Assembly: GCA_947085255.1 (NCBI GenBank)
Contig: CAMTVQ010000004.1
Span: 62,001 to 126,000 of the forward strand
Direction of reading: 5' to 3'
Length of the DNA: 64,000 nucleotides
DNA from: CAMTVQ01 sp947085255
GTDB lineage: Bacteria; Bacteroidota; Bacteroidia; Sphingobacteriales; Sphingobacteriaceae
Numbering within the stretch: position 1 is the stretch's first letter; each line of letters opens with the position of its first letter. Both the position numbers and the translations under genes were made by a program. This document shows positions 39,869-49,698 of the stretch, in pieces. The notes below the pieces were generated by a model. The model did no database searches. It saw only the letters and a program-made list of their open reading frames with translations, and had not been told where the DNA came from.

Positions 39869-42125
39869 GCACGGTAAACTCTACTCGACGATTAAGTTGA
39901 CGAGAAAGTTCTGAATTATCTTTTACCACTGGAAAAAGCGCGCCGGTACCTTGCGCCATAATACGGTATGGATTAATATGTTTACTTATTAAGTAATTAC
40001 GTACTGCTTTTGCACGCTCGCGAGATAGCTGTATATTGGTTTCCATAGACCCTACATTATCTGTATGTCCAGATATTAGTATTTCTAAGTGTGGGTTATC
40101 TTTCATGATACGCACTAATTTATCTAATGATGCATAAGACTCGGGCTGAATGGTTGATTCCGAGAAGTTAAAAAATAGGTTTTCAATTTTAACGGTGTTA
40201 CCCACACGAATCATCCGTTTTTCCTCCTGCTCCTTTACTATCTCCCAATCCTCTTCTGTATTTGCCACAATCGGCTCATCTGGTATGGCAGTATATCCAT
40301 CGGTATTAGGTACAATAAAGTATTTTTTGCCCGACGGAAAATTGATTGCAAACGTAGTATCCGTTTTATTAGTAGTAAGCACCACTACCTTATTTGCCAA
40401 TTGCAGTTTTTCCACATTACTTAATCCTTCTATTTCGGCAACAGGTATATGGTAAATTTTATCAAATATATCCTCTGGCAAGGTAGATATAAGTCCACTG
40501 GCAATTTCGGAGTTGCTACGCGTGCTATAGCCATCAACAGAAGGCATTACTATGATATTTTTTTTGGATGGCAATAATACCAATATGGTATCTTCTGATA
40601 ATTCTTCGCACTGTAAGGGTTGTTCTTTTTGGATAAGTCTTTGTTCATCTACCGATAATTCTTTAAAGGCATCTACCGGAAAAACATTCAAATACTTATC
40701 CTTTAGTGCTTTTTCTACCGAATTTGTTAACGGATCCATACTACGCAAAACAGCTAAGTAACTTGAATTAACGGGCAACAAATCATACACCGAACCATTT
40801 ACCAGTCGAAGTTTTAACAAATTACTATCCGATTCAAAATAGGTAAGTTCTGCATCTTGTAGTAGCTGCCCAGCCTTATCTTTATTCTCATCCACACCTT
40901 TAATACCACTATACGGTACAGCAGGTATTACTCTGTCAATTTCTAGGTAATTGTATTTAGAAACCAAATTTATTTGCTCAATTACTGGCAAATAACCTTC
41001 TATAGTTGCCCCTACACTATATAATTTACCAAGCGGTAGCACCATTTTAAAATGCCCATCATCGGGTGCTGTACGGGTAACGCTTATCTCTTGTTTTGTT
41101 TGTTCGTCATAAAAATGGACCACTGCTGCTAATGGTTTATTTGTTTTATACTCTACTAAATGCGCATTAAACAAGGCTACTGGATTAGGACGAAACTCTT
41201 CCTTGAGAAAAATTTTTACGATGTCGCTATTATTATTTTGGGTTCCGTTATTCGATACAAAATAAGCCATATCACCTTGGGCATCTACTGAATAATAAGC
41301 TTCCCAATTAGCTGTATTTATGGGAGAATCTAAGGGTAGCGGCTTCGACCATTTTAACCAACTTTTATCTAATCGGCGGCTTATCCAAATATCGTTCTGA
41401 CCGCGTCCACCTACTCTATTTGTAGAGAAATAAAGTGTTTGCCCATCACTTGCTAAAAAAGGTGCCTCTTCGGTAAACTCTCGTGTATTAATTGGTGCAT
41501 TCATTTTGCGTGGGCGCGACCACACTGAATCTTTACGCAACCCACTGTAGTACAAATCATTTACCTTACTGTTTTCTACTCTGCTAAAGCTCATAAACAA
41601 TCGCTTACCATCGTTGCTTACAAAAAAACTACTCGTCGAACCTTTATTTAACTTCTTAAATCGCCTAATATCCATCTTTTTAGGCTGCGACCATCCGTCT
41701 AATGTTCGGTAGCTATAAGAAATGCCATTACCCACATATTTTCCTTTATCGTAGGCGCCGCGTATGTATAAAATATTACCATCTGGAGATACCGCCTCTA
41801 CGCTATTGTACAAACGTGTATTAAATGGATCTTCCATGTGTCGTGCAACCAACCAAGCGCCACTGGTATCTGAAGTAGAGTACCAGATATCTGTATTGGC
41901 TTTATTGCGTTTATAATATTCGTTTTCGGGGTGATTACGACGCGTAAAATAGAGTGTTTTACCGTCTGGCGAAATAATAGGTGTAAGTTCGTCGTACTGG
42001 GAGTTGATAAAATTACCAGCAGCACTGATATTAAATTTTGTTTGGATTTGGGCTTCAACTGCCGCACTACTTAAAAAGAAAGAGAGCGCACATACACAAA
42101 TTATACTTACTGAATACTGTTTCAC
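39855..42125 (-). CDS. PD40-OmpA outer-membrane/periplasmic protein (paralogue 1)
   Basis: 756 residues. Signal peptide (1-25), a WD40-like PD40 propeller (about 35-310: DELTPIISPDGKTLYFTRR, APFLASDGQTLYFSTNR), a regulatory carboxypeptidase-like domain (about 315-400), two or three copies of an unnamed 70-80 residue unit (about 400-615, e.g. INFPSGKKYFIVPNTDGY) and a C-terminal OmpA peptidoglycan-binding domain (about 640-755, ILISGHTDNVGSMETN). It is probably a cell-wall-linked envelope protein. PorE of the T9SS shares the PD40-carboxypeptidase-OmpA order but is usually smaller. It follows its paralogue by about 120 bp. Confidence 0.82.
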   Translation of the reverse strand: MKQYSVSIICVCALSFFLSSAAVEAQIQTKFNISAAGNFINSQYDELTPIISPDGKTLYFTRRNHPENEYYKRNKANTDIWYSTSDTSGAWLVARHMEDPFNTRLYNSVEAVSPDGNILYIRGAYDKGKYVGNGISYSYRTLDGWSQPKKMDIRRFKKLNKGSTSSFFVSNDGKRLFMSFSRVENSKVNDLYYSGLRKDSVWSRPRKMNAPINTREFTEEAPFLASDGQTLYFSTNRVGGRGQNDIWISRRLDKSWLKWSKPLPLDSPINTANWEAYYSVDAQGDMAYFVSNNGTQNNNSDIVKIFLKEEFRPNPVALFNAHLVEYKTNKPLAAVVHFYDEQTKQEISVTRTAPDDGHFKMVLPLGKLYSVGATIEGYLPVIEQINLVSKYNYLEIDRVIPAVPYSGIKGVDENKDKAGQLLQDAELTYFESDSNLLKLRLVNGSVYDLLPVNSSYLAVLRSMDPLTNSVEKALKDKYLNVFPVDAFKELSVDEQRLIQKEQPLQCEELSEDTILVLLPSKKNIIVMPSVDGYSTRSNSEIASGLISTLPEDIFDKIYHIPVAEIEGLSNVEKLQLANKVVVLTTNKTDTTFAINFPSGKKYFIVPNTDGYTAIPDEPIVANTEEDWEIVKEQEEKRMIRVGNTVKIENLFFNFSESTIQPESYASLDKLVRIMKDNPHLEILISGHTDNVGSMETNIQLSRERAKAVRNYLISKHINPYRIMAQGTGALFPVVKDNSELSRQLNRRVEFTVLRNN

Positions 42126-42246
42126 GAAGACCTAGTTTTATTTTGATTGGAGACTTTTATACCTAACAAACGACTTTAAAGTTACCGATTAGAAGCAGCA
42201 AAAAATAGCATTTACGCTATCTTAGTGTAATGATTTTGTTAAGAAT

Positions 42247-45006
42247 CTAATTCTTCATAATGGTAAACTCTACTCTTCTGTTTATCTGTCTGTCTGCTTC
42301 GTTTTTATTAGATGTAAGCGGCTTATTGGGACCATAACCGTATACCTTAATTCTATCTGCTGCAATTCCTTTATTAATTAAATACTGCTTTACTGACTCT
42401 GTTCGTTGGTACGACAATTTAACATTAAACTGCTTGTTGCCAATATTATCTGTATGCCCCACAATCATTATTTCCGTTTTTGGTGATGCTGCTAATAAGT
42501 CGTACAGTTTATTTAGCGAGCGTGCCGACTCGGGGCGAATATGCGCCTTCGCAAAGTCAAAAAACAGGTTATCAATTAATACCGTTTCGCCTATAGCTAA
42601 ACTGCCTAAATAAAAATTTCTATCCAACCCAGCCAACGTAAGCGCATCGGAATAACCAGAGAGAGACGTAATAGAAATAAACCCATCTGTAATAGCTGCA
42701 ACTTGGAACTTTTTACCCGATGGTGATGTAAACTCATACTTATTATTTTCTTTGTTCAGTTCGGATAAAAACACACCACCACGCAGCACTTCCTTTTCTT
42801 GTTGTGGCAATCCTCTTAGCCCTCCCAAGGGAACTTTTAGAATATTTTTATTAGGTGGTACACCTCTTGCCGATTCGCCTTCAGGATAAAGCACATAGCC
42901 TTCTTGACCTTTAGAAGCAGATTTTATGATAAACTTTTTACCCGACGGCAAGGTTATGCGCACCGACTTATCGGATAATTCTTCTTGCTCAATAGTTGGA
43001 TTTGCACGCAAGGCTGCTAATTCCTCTGTAGATAGATTAAATGCTTCTAAAGGAACAAGGTAGAATGAGCCCTCTACCGCAATATCTAAACCTAATGGCA
43101 TATCACCTAAGCCAGATATATCTAAATAGGGCTGATAATTAAGGGTATCTGCATTAGCAAACAACCCATTATAGCTTTTGGAACTATTTACAGGCAGGAT
43201 ACTCACCGAATTTCTTGGCCCTTTTAACACCATATAAGCAATACCCAAATTAGTAGGTGTAAATACTTGCTGCTCAATTTCTGGTGAAAAATTGGTTATA
43301 ACCGCTTTGTCCATTAATAATTCTTGTTCAGCTATATCCAACCCTTCTATTCTATTGACGGGCACCTTATATATATCAGTATATATTTTGGATAGTTCCT
43401 TTTTAATACGTTTTACTTTGCTATTAAGCGGAATAAGTTGATAGCCTCCTTTTTTAGGAATTAATTGAAATTGTTTCCCCGATTGCAGCTTAATGGTTAC
43501 ACTTCCGTCCTTATTATCTGTTCTGTCAATATAAGGCTGTTCATGCAATGCAGCTATTTCTGCACTATCTATCCCTACCAAATAAGCTACAGGAATAAAA
43601 TAGGTAAATACTACTGGCACTTCTACTGTAGCAGATTTCAAGCCCTCATCATCTTTTAACACAATCGAACGCTTGCCGCCATCACTCAATACCAAATCGA
43701 ACAAGCCGCCTGCTTTTCTTACCAATCCTGCTCCCCTTAATTCTGCTTCCTTTAAGCCTGTAAGTGCTTTTAGCTCGTCGATGGAGTAGGCTGTGATATT
43801 CTTAGAACTTAATCCATTAAGTGGATTAAGCCCGTTCATCTCTACCCCTTCCGCCATGGGTATGTAATCTACCAACTCTGTTTCTACAAAGAAATTACGC
43901 CCTAATGGCAATGCTATTTTATAGGAACCATCTAAACCGCTTGAACGGGTACGCGCATATTCATTATTCGTTCTAGCGTCGATAAAACGTATGAGTGTAT
44001 TAAGCGGTTGCTTTTTTGAGTCGAGTACTCTACCCTCGAGCATGGCTACTGGCTTTGGTCTAAATTTCTCATCCAATTTTGCCTTTACTACATCGCTACT
44101 GCCATTAATTGTGTTGTTGTTGGATACAAAATAGATATATTCTCCTTCAGCATCAGTAGAGCAATACCCTTCCCAGTTTTTGGAATTAATTGGTGTATCT
44201 ATCACCAATGGCTCCGACCAATTCAGCCATGTATCATCCAAGCGGCGTGTTACCCATAAATCATTTAAGCCGTAACTTCCTTCTCTATCACTAGAAAAAT
44301 ACATCGTTTCGTTATCGCTCGCCAAAAACGGAATTTCTTCGCTGCCGCGTTTGGTATTTGCAGGATATAACAATTCTTCGGGCTTACTCCATTTGCCATC
44401 TTCTTGCAAAAAACTGACAAACAAATCGTTCGTTTTACCACCTTCTGTTTTACTAAAGCTCATTAATAGCACTTTACCAGCACCTGCCATACAAAAATTA
44501 GAAGTAGCCCCCTTATTCAGCCGTTTAAACGCTTTGATTCTGAGTCTTTCAGGAGCTGTCCAACGTCCTAAATCTTCGTACACAACCGATATGCCATTGC
44601 CTTTGTAGTTCCCATTTTTATAGGCACCACGTATATACACTATTTTTCCATCTGCCGATATAGATTCTATACTATTAAAAATACGTTGATTGAAGGGATT
44701 GGTCATGTGCCGACCATTGCGCCAATCGTTCTGTCCATTTGCTTTTGAGTAAAAAATATCTACACAATCGCTAAATTTACGGCGTATAAACGTATTATAT
44801 GGGTGATTTTTACGCGTGTAGTAAAGTCTGCTTCCATCGGGGGTAATAAGCGGCGATAGTTCATCGTACTTGGTATTTACCGAATCACCTAAATTGATAA
44901 TACTGGTAGGTGGCGGTGATTTAAATTGCGCAAAAACTGTAATCCCCGTCAGCATAAAGAATGCAAGCAGTACGCACACTCTAATAACATTACAATAACT
45001 ATTCAT
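42247..45006 (-). CDS. PD40-OmpA outer-membrane/periplasmic protein (paralogue 2)
   Basis: About 919 residues from ATG 45006; an ATG 18 bases upstream is equally open. Same order as the next gene: signal peptide, PD40 propeller (DELSPLITPDGSRLYYTRK), carboxypeptidase-like domain, then a longer row of about five unnamed repeat units (genomic 42670-43794, e.g. ITLPSGKKFIIKSASKGQEGY) and an OmpA domain (IVGHTDNIGNKQFN). The two genes differ mainly in repeat number. It starts within 23 bp of the S74-domain gene stop, so the three form one operon. Exact role unknown. Confidence 0.82.
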   Translation of the reverse strand: MNSYCNVIRVCVLLAFFMLTGITVFAQFKSPPPTSIINLGDSVNTKYDELSPLITPDGSRLYYTRKNHPYNTFIRRKFSDCVDIFYSKANGQNDWRNGRHMTNPFNQRIFNSIESISADGKIVYIRGAYKNGNYKGNGISVVYEDLGRWTAPERLRIKAFKRLNKGATSNFCMAGAGKVLLMSFSKTEGGKTNDLFVSFLQEDGKWSKPEELLYPANTKRGSEEIPFLASDNETMYFSSDREGSYGLNDLWVTRRLDDTWLNWSEPLVIDTPINSKNWEGYCSTDAEGEYIYFVSNNNTINGSSDVVKAKLDEKFRPKPVAMLEGRVLDSKKQPLNTLIRFIDARTNNEYARTRSSGLDGSYKIALPLGRNFFVETELVDYIPMAEGVEMNGLNPLNGLSSKNITAYSIDELKALTGLKEAELRGAGLVRKAGGLFDLVLSDGGKRSIVLKDDEGLKSATVEVPVVFTYFIPVAYLVGIDSAEIAALHEQPYIDRTDNKDGSVTIKLQSGKQFQLIPKKGGYQLIPLNSKVKRIKKELSKIYTDIYKVPVNRIEGLDIAEQELLMDKAVITNFSPEIEQQVFTPTNLGIAYMVLKGPRNSVSILPVNSSKSYNGLFANADTLNYQPYLDISGLGDMPLGLDIAVEGSFYLVPLEAFNLSTEELAALRANPTIEQEELSDKSVRITLPSGKKFIIKSASKGQEGYVLYPEGESARGVPPNKNILKVPLGGLRGLPQQEKEVLRGGVFLSELNKENNKYEFTSPSGKKFQVAAITDGFISITSLSGYSDALTLAGLDRNFYLGSLAIGETVLIDNLFFDFAKAHIRPESARSLNKLYDLLAASPKTEIMIVGHTDNIGNKQFNVKLSYQRTESVKQYLINKGIAADRIKVYGYGPNKPLTSNKNEADRQINRRVEFTIMKN

Positions 45007-45028
45007 GGTTATTTGCAAACTCATTATA

Positions 45029-46762
45029 TTATTTAGTAACCGTATTTTCTGCCTTTATAGTAGCTTCACCAAGCATTTTTTCTATTTGTGCTAACCGATT
45101 TTTAAGTAACTCGTTTTCAATTTTCAAGTATTCTATTTCGTTTTTTTGTGTTTTGCTGCGCTCGGCTAAGGCTTGTATGGCAAGCATATTTACCCCATCT
45201 ATATCAGTAGTAGTAATAGTAGTATCGTTACCAGCACCACCTAATTTAAATGCCTTGTAAAAATCTTGCGCCATTGGGCCTATATGCTGTATAGTTGTGG
45301 CTTGTGTCTTATAGTTCCAACGCGTAATTGGCAAGGCGGTAAGTTGTTGCAATACTTCCTCTGCATTAATTGGGTTAAAATTTTCTTTTCTATTTATATC
45401 TGAAATTGTAGCCCAAGCACCCGCACCTGGTGCCAATTCTACTCCCGCCAACAAATCAGATGAAGAATAAAGATACACCCCATTACTAGCGCGTACACTA
45501 AAGGTGTTTTCTTCTGCTTCAAACAATTCATCGCTGGCATTATCTGAAAAACCAAAAGCTCCTGTTTTAGACAACACAGTGTACCCTAAGGCTATAGAGT
45601 TGCTGCCATATGTGTAACACTTTTTACCAAAAGCAAACGAACTGGGGTAATTACTGGTCGATTCTTCGCCACCAGCAAAGGAGTTAGCTCCTTTCGCTTC
45701 TGTTTGCAAGCCTATTGCAAATGCACAACTACCTGACGCTGTAACAGATTGCCCTAAGGCTACCGCAAACCTGTTCATTACTCGTGAACCATCACCCATC
45801 GCAAATGAGGCAAAGCTATCGGCTTCAGCATTTCCAATGGTAAGTGCTTGTGTTATCCTTGTTTTTCCATCAAAAAAACCAGCGTAATTATCTTCGCCAC
45901 CACGTGCTATGCCATAAAGTGCATAATTAGTGCCTGTAGTACGTGCTACTGCTTTACCATACACCCCATAATTATTACCGAGCGAAAACACAGCATGCCC
46001 CATTACCCCATAATTAGCTGTCTTATTGCGACCACCTGCGTAGCCATACAAGCCGTAATTAATATCACCACTACCATTTGTTTCGCCATACACGCCACAA
46101 TTGTACAATGCTCCTGTAGCAAAGCCGTGCAAACCAAAACCTTCGCTTTTTATTTCATCTGTCGGCTCCGACTGCCCTTCATACTGTCCGTATATAGCGG
46201 CATTCGCACCATTTAATTCGGTGCCATTAATAGTGGCAACAATACCGCGATAACTCTCCTTGGAAGAACTTTTACCTCCTGTAAACGAAAACTCCACCCC
46301 TTCCTTCTTTAAAGGTGATAGTTTTCGGTTGAAACTAAAACCTGAAGCTTGCTTGGCATACAGTGCATAGGGTACTGATAAAAACTGAAATGAACCGCTT
46401 ACCAAAAAATCATATCCTCCATCTGGGTCTATTTCTACTTTTAAGAAATGCTTGCCTGCAGCCCAGTCTATATCAGCAAATGCGCCATTTACAGCAGCAC
46501 CCTGACCAATAACAATTCCAAAAAGCCCTAAATCATTCGTCTTGGCGGTATGAAGCTCACTATAAACTAGTGCACCCTCTACCGAGCCCAATAAAATAGA
46601 ACTACGCACACGAATATTTTTATTGGCCGCTACACGTCCGTTTTTATCTTTTGCAGCTACTTGGTAATTAATTCCTTCTGGCTGAGCAACAGCACTAAAC
46701 AGCAAGCATTTAGTGAGTACTATTAGTGAAAAAAATACTGTTTTCATTTTTTGTTTCTTCAT
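45029..46762 (-). CDS. Surface protein with head repeats and C-terminal S74 chaperone domain
   Basis: About 577 residues from ATG 46762; ATG 46747 is the alternative, and the signal peptide ends SAVAQ. The N-terminal domain (PEGINYQVAAKDKNGRVAA) is typical of Bacteroidota tail-fibre-domain proteins. The middle has repeated GVYGKAV/GLYGYAGG units and YadA-like head repeats (FAFGKKCYTYGSNSIALGY). The end (SDINRKENFNPINAEEVLQQ, then a coiled coil) is a peptidase S74 intramolecular chaperone, known from phage tail spikes to trimerise and cut itself off. It heads the operon with two PD40-OmpA genes, pointing to a fibrous trimer at the cell surface. Confidence 0.78.
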   Translation of the reverse strand: MKKQKMKTVFFSLIVLTKCLLFSAVAQPEGINYQVAAKDKNGRVAANKNIRVRSSILLGSVEGALVYSELHTAKTNDLGLFGIVIGQGAAVNGAFADIDWAAGKHFLKVEIDPDGGYDFLVSGSFQFLSVPYALYAKQASGFSFNRKLSPLKKEGVEFSFTGGKSSSKESYRGIVATINGTELNGANAAIYGQYEGQSEPTDEIKSEGFGLHGFATGALYNCGVYGETNGSGDINYGLYGYAGGRNKTANYGVMGHAVFSLGNNYGVYGKAVARTTGTNYALYGIARGGEDNYAGFFDGKTRITQALTIGNAEADSFASFAMGDGSRVMNRFAVALGQSVTASGSCAFAIGLQTEAKGANSFAGGEESTSNYPSSFAFGKKCYTYGSNSIALGYTVLSKTGAFGFSDNASDELFEAEENTFSVRASNGVYLYSSSDLLAGVELAPGAGAWATISDINRKENFNPINAEEVLQQLTALPITRWNYKTQATTIQHIGPMAQDFYKAFKLGGAGNDTTITTTDIDGVNMLAIQALAERSKTQKNEIEYLKIENELLKNRLAQIEKMLGEATIKAENTVTK

Positions 46763-46913
46763 TTGCCAGATGCCAAAAACGAAAGAGTTATTACCTTTTT
46801 GATGATTAGTTATCATGTTGTATTATTTACACAAAATAAGGGAATGTGCACCATTGTACTCTACTAGAGCATAACAGTAAACTTAACGGGCTAATATACT
46901 AATTAGTAAAAAC

Positions 46914-46950
46914 AAAAATAGCCACGCGCCTAAGGGCGGTGGCTATTTTT
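46914..46950. terminator. Terminator downstream of rpsA
   Basis: A 12-bp inverted repeat (46914-46925 with 46939-46950, core ATAGCCAC/GTGGCTAT), loop 13 nt, with A5 and T5 at the ends. It ends rpsA on the minus strand. Confidence 0.88.
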
Positions 46951-46969
46951 ATAGTATTACACTAAAAGT

Positions 46970-48940
46970 TTACTCAGCGTCTTCTTCTTTCGATTTTTTC
47001 GGCTTAGCTGCTTTTTTGCTTTCTCCACTTTCCATGCTTTGTTTCAAAGCTGAAAGAACATCTAGATCACCTAATGTAGTGCGTTCTACAGATTCTTTTA
47101 CTTTTTTAACTGCTTTGGTTGTAGCACTTGCTTCTTTCTTGCGTGTTTCTTTTACGCCTTCATGTTCAGCTTCTTTTTCTGCTTCCCAAATACGAGCATG
47201 AGATACTACAATACGCTTAGAATCACGATTAAACTCGATAATCTTAAAGTCTGCAGTTTCATCTAAAGCAAGTGTTTTACCATTTTCTTGCACCATGTGT
47301 TTAGCAGGTACAAAACCTTCTACTCCGTAAGGTAAAGCAATAATCGCACCTTTATCTTGTACTTTTATTACTGTTCCTTGGTGTATAGAGTCGATAGTAA
47401 ATACAGTTTCGAAGGTTTCCCAAGGGTTTTCTTCTACTTGCTTATGACCTAAACTTAGCTTACGATTTTCTATATCTAACTCCAATACGATTACTTCTAA
47501 TTTTTCGCCTGGCTTAGTAAATTCATTTGGATGATTTACTTTTTTAGACCATGACAAATCAGAAATATGCACTAAACCATCTATACCTTCTTCTATTTCT
47601 ACAAATATTCCGAAGTTGGTCATGTTTTTAACAGTACCAGTGTGTTTAGAACCAATAGGGAATTTAGCGGCAAGGCTCAACCAAGGGTCTTGGCTCAACT
47701 GCTTCATACCTAATGACATTTTGCGTTCTTCGCGATCGATAGTTAATACCTGTGCTTCAACTTCATTACCCACTTTGATAAAATCTTGTGGAGTACGCAT
47801 GTTTTGTGACCACGTCATTTCTGATACGTGAACCAATCCTTCTACGCCTGGAGCTACTTCAATAAATGCTCCGTAATCTGCAACAGTTACTACTTTACCT
47901 TTTATGGTAGATCCTACTTCAATAGTAGTATCTAATGATTCCCAAGGATGTGGCGTAAGTTGTTTTAACCCAAGAGCAATACGTTTTTTCTCATCATCGA
48001 AATCGATAACTACAACGTTTAGTTTTTGATCTAAAGCTAACGCTTCTCTTGGATGCTCAATACGGCCCCATGAAATATCAGTAATGTGTAACAAGCCATC
48101 AACACCACCTAAATCGATAAATGCTCCGAAATCGGTAATATTTTTAACTGTTCCTTCCAATACTTGTCCTTTTTCAAGTTTGGCAACGATTTCCATTTTC
48201 TGGCTTTCGATGTCATCCTCAATTAAGGCTTTATGCGATACTACAACGTTTTTGAATTCGTGGTTAATTTTTACCACTTTGAACTCCATGGTTTTACCCA
48301 CATAAATATCGTAATCGCGGATTGGTTTAATATCAATTTGTGAACCTGGTAAGAAGGCTTCTACGCCCATTACGTCCACAATTAAGCCACCTTTAGTACG
48401 GCTTTTCACAAAACCTACTACAATGGTATCTTCTTCAAGTGCTTTATTAATTAAATCCCATGAGCGTTGCGTTTTAGCACGTTTACGAGATAAAACTAAC
48501 TGTCCATTTTTATCTTCACGTTCTTCAACGTATACTTCTACAGTATCGCCTACTTTCAAATCTGGGGTATCGCGGAACTCTGTAAGAGCCACTAAACCAT
48601 CTGATTTAAAACCAATGTTCAATACAACATCTTTGTTGTTGATCATCATCACGGTACCATGAACAATTTCGTCTTTTTCAACTGAATTAAATGTACCTGA
48701 GTACATAGCTTCTAGTTTAGCGCGTTCAGCGTCGGTGTAACCACCTAAGCCTTTGTTGTCGCCATCCCAATCGAAATCTGTTGGTTGTGTGTGGCTAATA
48801 GTAGCCTTTTTGATGGTTTCAATTGACAAAGGGGCTTCGTCTACCATCGTGTTGTTTGATTCGGTAATTGTTGTTGTAGCTTCTAATGCTTGCTCTGCTG
48901 CATTTTCTAGCTGATTTTCAGTGTTTTCTTTTTTTGCCAA
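46970..48940 (-). CDS. rpsA: 30S ribosomal protein S1
   Basis: 656 residues with six S1 RNA-binding domains in a row (e.g. GTVKNITDFGAFIDLGGVDG, GKVVTVADYGAFIEVAPGVEG, GTVKNMTNFGIFVEIEEGID) between an acidic N-terminus and a Lys-rich tail (about 590-656). S1 unwinds and recruits mRNA to the 30S subunit. The start is TTG at 48940, with no better ATG; an AAAGGAG site lies 10 nt before it, stronger than elsewhere in this window. cmk lies about 95 bp upstream, the usual cmk-rpsA order. Confidence 0.94.
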   Translation of the reverse strand: MAKKENTENQLENAAEQALEATTTITESNNTMVDEAPLSIETIKKATISHTQPTDFDWDGDNKGLGGYTDAERAKLEAMYSGTFNSVEKDEIVHGTVMMINNKDVVLNIGFKSDGLVALTEFRDTPDLKVGDTVEVYVEEREDKNGQLVLSRKRAKTQRSWDLINKALEEDTIVVGFVKSRTKGGLIVDVMGVEAFLPGSQIDIKPIRDYDIYVGKTMEFKVVKINHEFKNVVVSHKALIEDDIESQKMEIVAKLEKGQVLEGTVKNITDFGAFIDLGGVDGLLHITDISWGRIEHPREALALDQKLNVVVIDFDDEKKRIALGLKQLTPHPWESLDTTIEVGSTIKGKVVTVADYGAFIEVAPGVEGLVHVSEMTWSQNMRTPQDFIKVGNEVEAQVLTIDREERKMSLGMKQLSQDPWLSLAAKFPIGSKHTGTVKNMTNFGIFVEIEEGIDGLVHISDLSWSKKVNHPNEFTKPGEKLEVIVLELDIENRKLSLGHKQVEENPWETFETVFTIDSIHQGTVIKVQDKGAIIALPYGVEGFVPAKHMVQENGKTLALDETADFKIIEFNRDSKRIVVSHARIWEAEKEAEHEGVKETRKKEASATTKAVKKVKESVERTTLGDLDVLSALKQSMESGESKKAAKPKKSKEEDAE

Positions 48941-48969
48941 GTTATAAAATCTCCTTTCTTGAGGGAGGG

Positions 48970-48977
48970 CAAAGATA
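48970..48977 (-). promoter_or_regulatory. -7 promoter box for rpsA
   Basis: Minus-strand TATCTTTG, an exact TAnnTTTG match about 30 nt before the TTG start, in the cmk-rpsA gap. Confidence 0.5.
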
Positions 48978-49034
48978 GGAATACTTTTTACCTAAACAAA
49001 AAATATTCAAAAGCCTAATCTACAGGTAAACACT

Positions 49035-49694
49035 CTACTTATTAAGCGGCAATAATTTTTTAATAAAATCCAATTGCTGCTGCTCATTTAGCACCGAATT
49101 GTCTAACGTTATTGCATCATTTGCCTGTACCAATGGACTTTGAACACGTGTGGTGTCATCATGGTCGCGCTGTGTTACATTTACTAGTATTTCCTCAAAA
49201 GAAATTTTTTCTCCTTTTGCAAGTAATTCTTTAAATCTGCGCTGGGCACGTATTTCAGGATCGGCTGTCATAAAGATTTTCAGTTCAGCATTCGGAAATA
49301 CTGCTGTTCCAATATCACGTCCGTCCATCACCACATTTTGGCTCTGTCCTATCAAACGCTGCTGCGCTACCATCGCCTCGCGAACAGCTTTTAATGCACT
49401 TATTTTACTCACATTTTCGGCAACAGGCATTTGTCGTATTTCATCCGATACATTTTCTCCATTGAGCCACACTTCTTTCCCTTCATTACTAAATGTAATG
49501 GTTATCGCCTGCAATGCTTTTTCTACTTTTTTTTCTTCGTGAAGCAATATCTGATTACGCAAAAAATAGAGCGTTACAGCACGATACATTGCACCTGTAT
49601 CAATATAGGTGTATCCTAATTCTTTTGCCAATGCTTTGGCAACGGTGCTTTTACCGCAGGAAGAAAAACCATCAATGGCAATGCGTACTGGCAT
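49035..49694 (-). CDS. cmk: Cytidylate kinase
   Basis: 219 residues. P-loop AIDGFSSCGKSTVAKALA (about 6-23), the CMP-binding insert YIDTGAMYRAVT and VMDGRDIGTAVFP (about 120-132), and a C-terminal LID with RFKELLAKGEK. It phosphorylates CMP and dCMP. It is 4 bp from the upstream outer-membrane gene and precedes rpsA, so transcription runs from porQ through cmk. Confidence 0.95.
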   Translation of the reverse strand: MPVRIAIDGFSSCGKSTVAKALAKELGYTYIDTGAMYRAVTLYFLRNQILLHEEKKVEKALQAITITFSNEGKEVWLNGENVSDEIRQMPVAENVSKISALKAVREAMVAQQRLIGQSQNVVMDGRDIGTAVFPNAELKIFMTADPEIRAQRRFKELLAKGEKISFEEILVNVTQRDHDDTTRVQSPLVQANDAITLDNSVLNEQQQLDFIKKLLPLNK

Positions 49695-49698
49695 AATA

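Noticed and set aside
45029..46762. S74/tail-fibre gene as evidence of a prophage
   Set aside because: No integrase, capsid, portal or terminase gene is near; neighbours are cellular envelope genes and gene texture is uniform.
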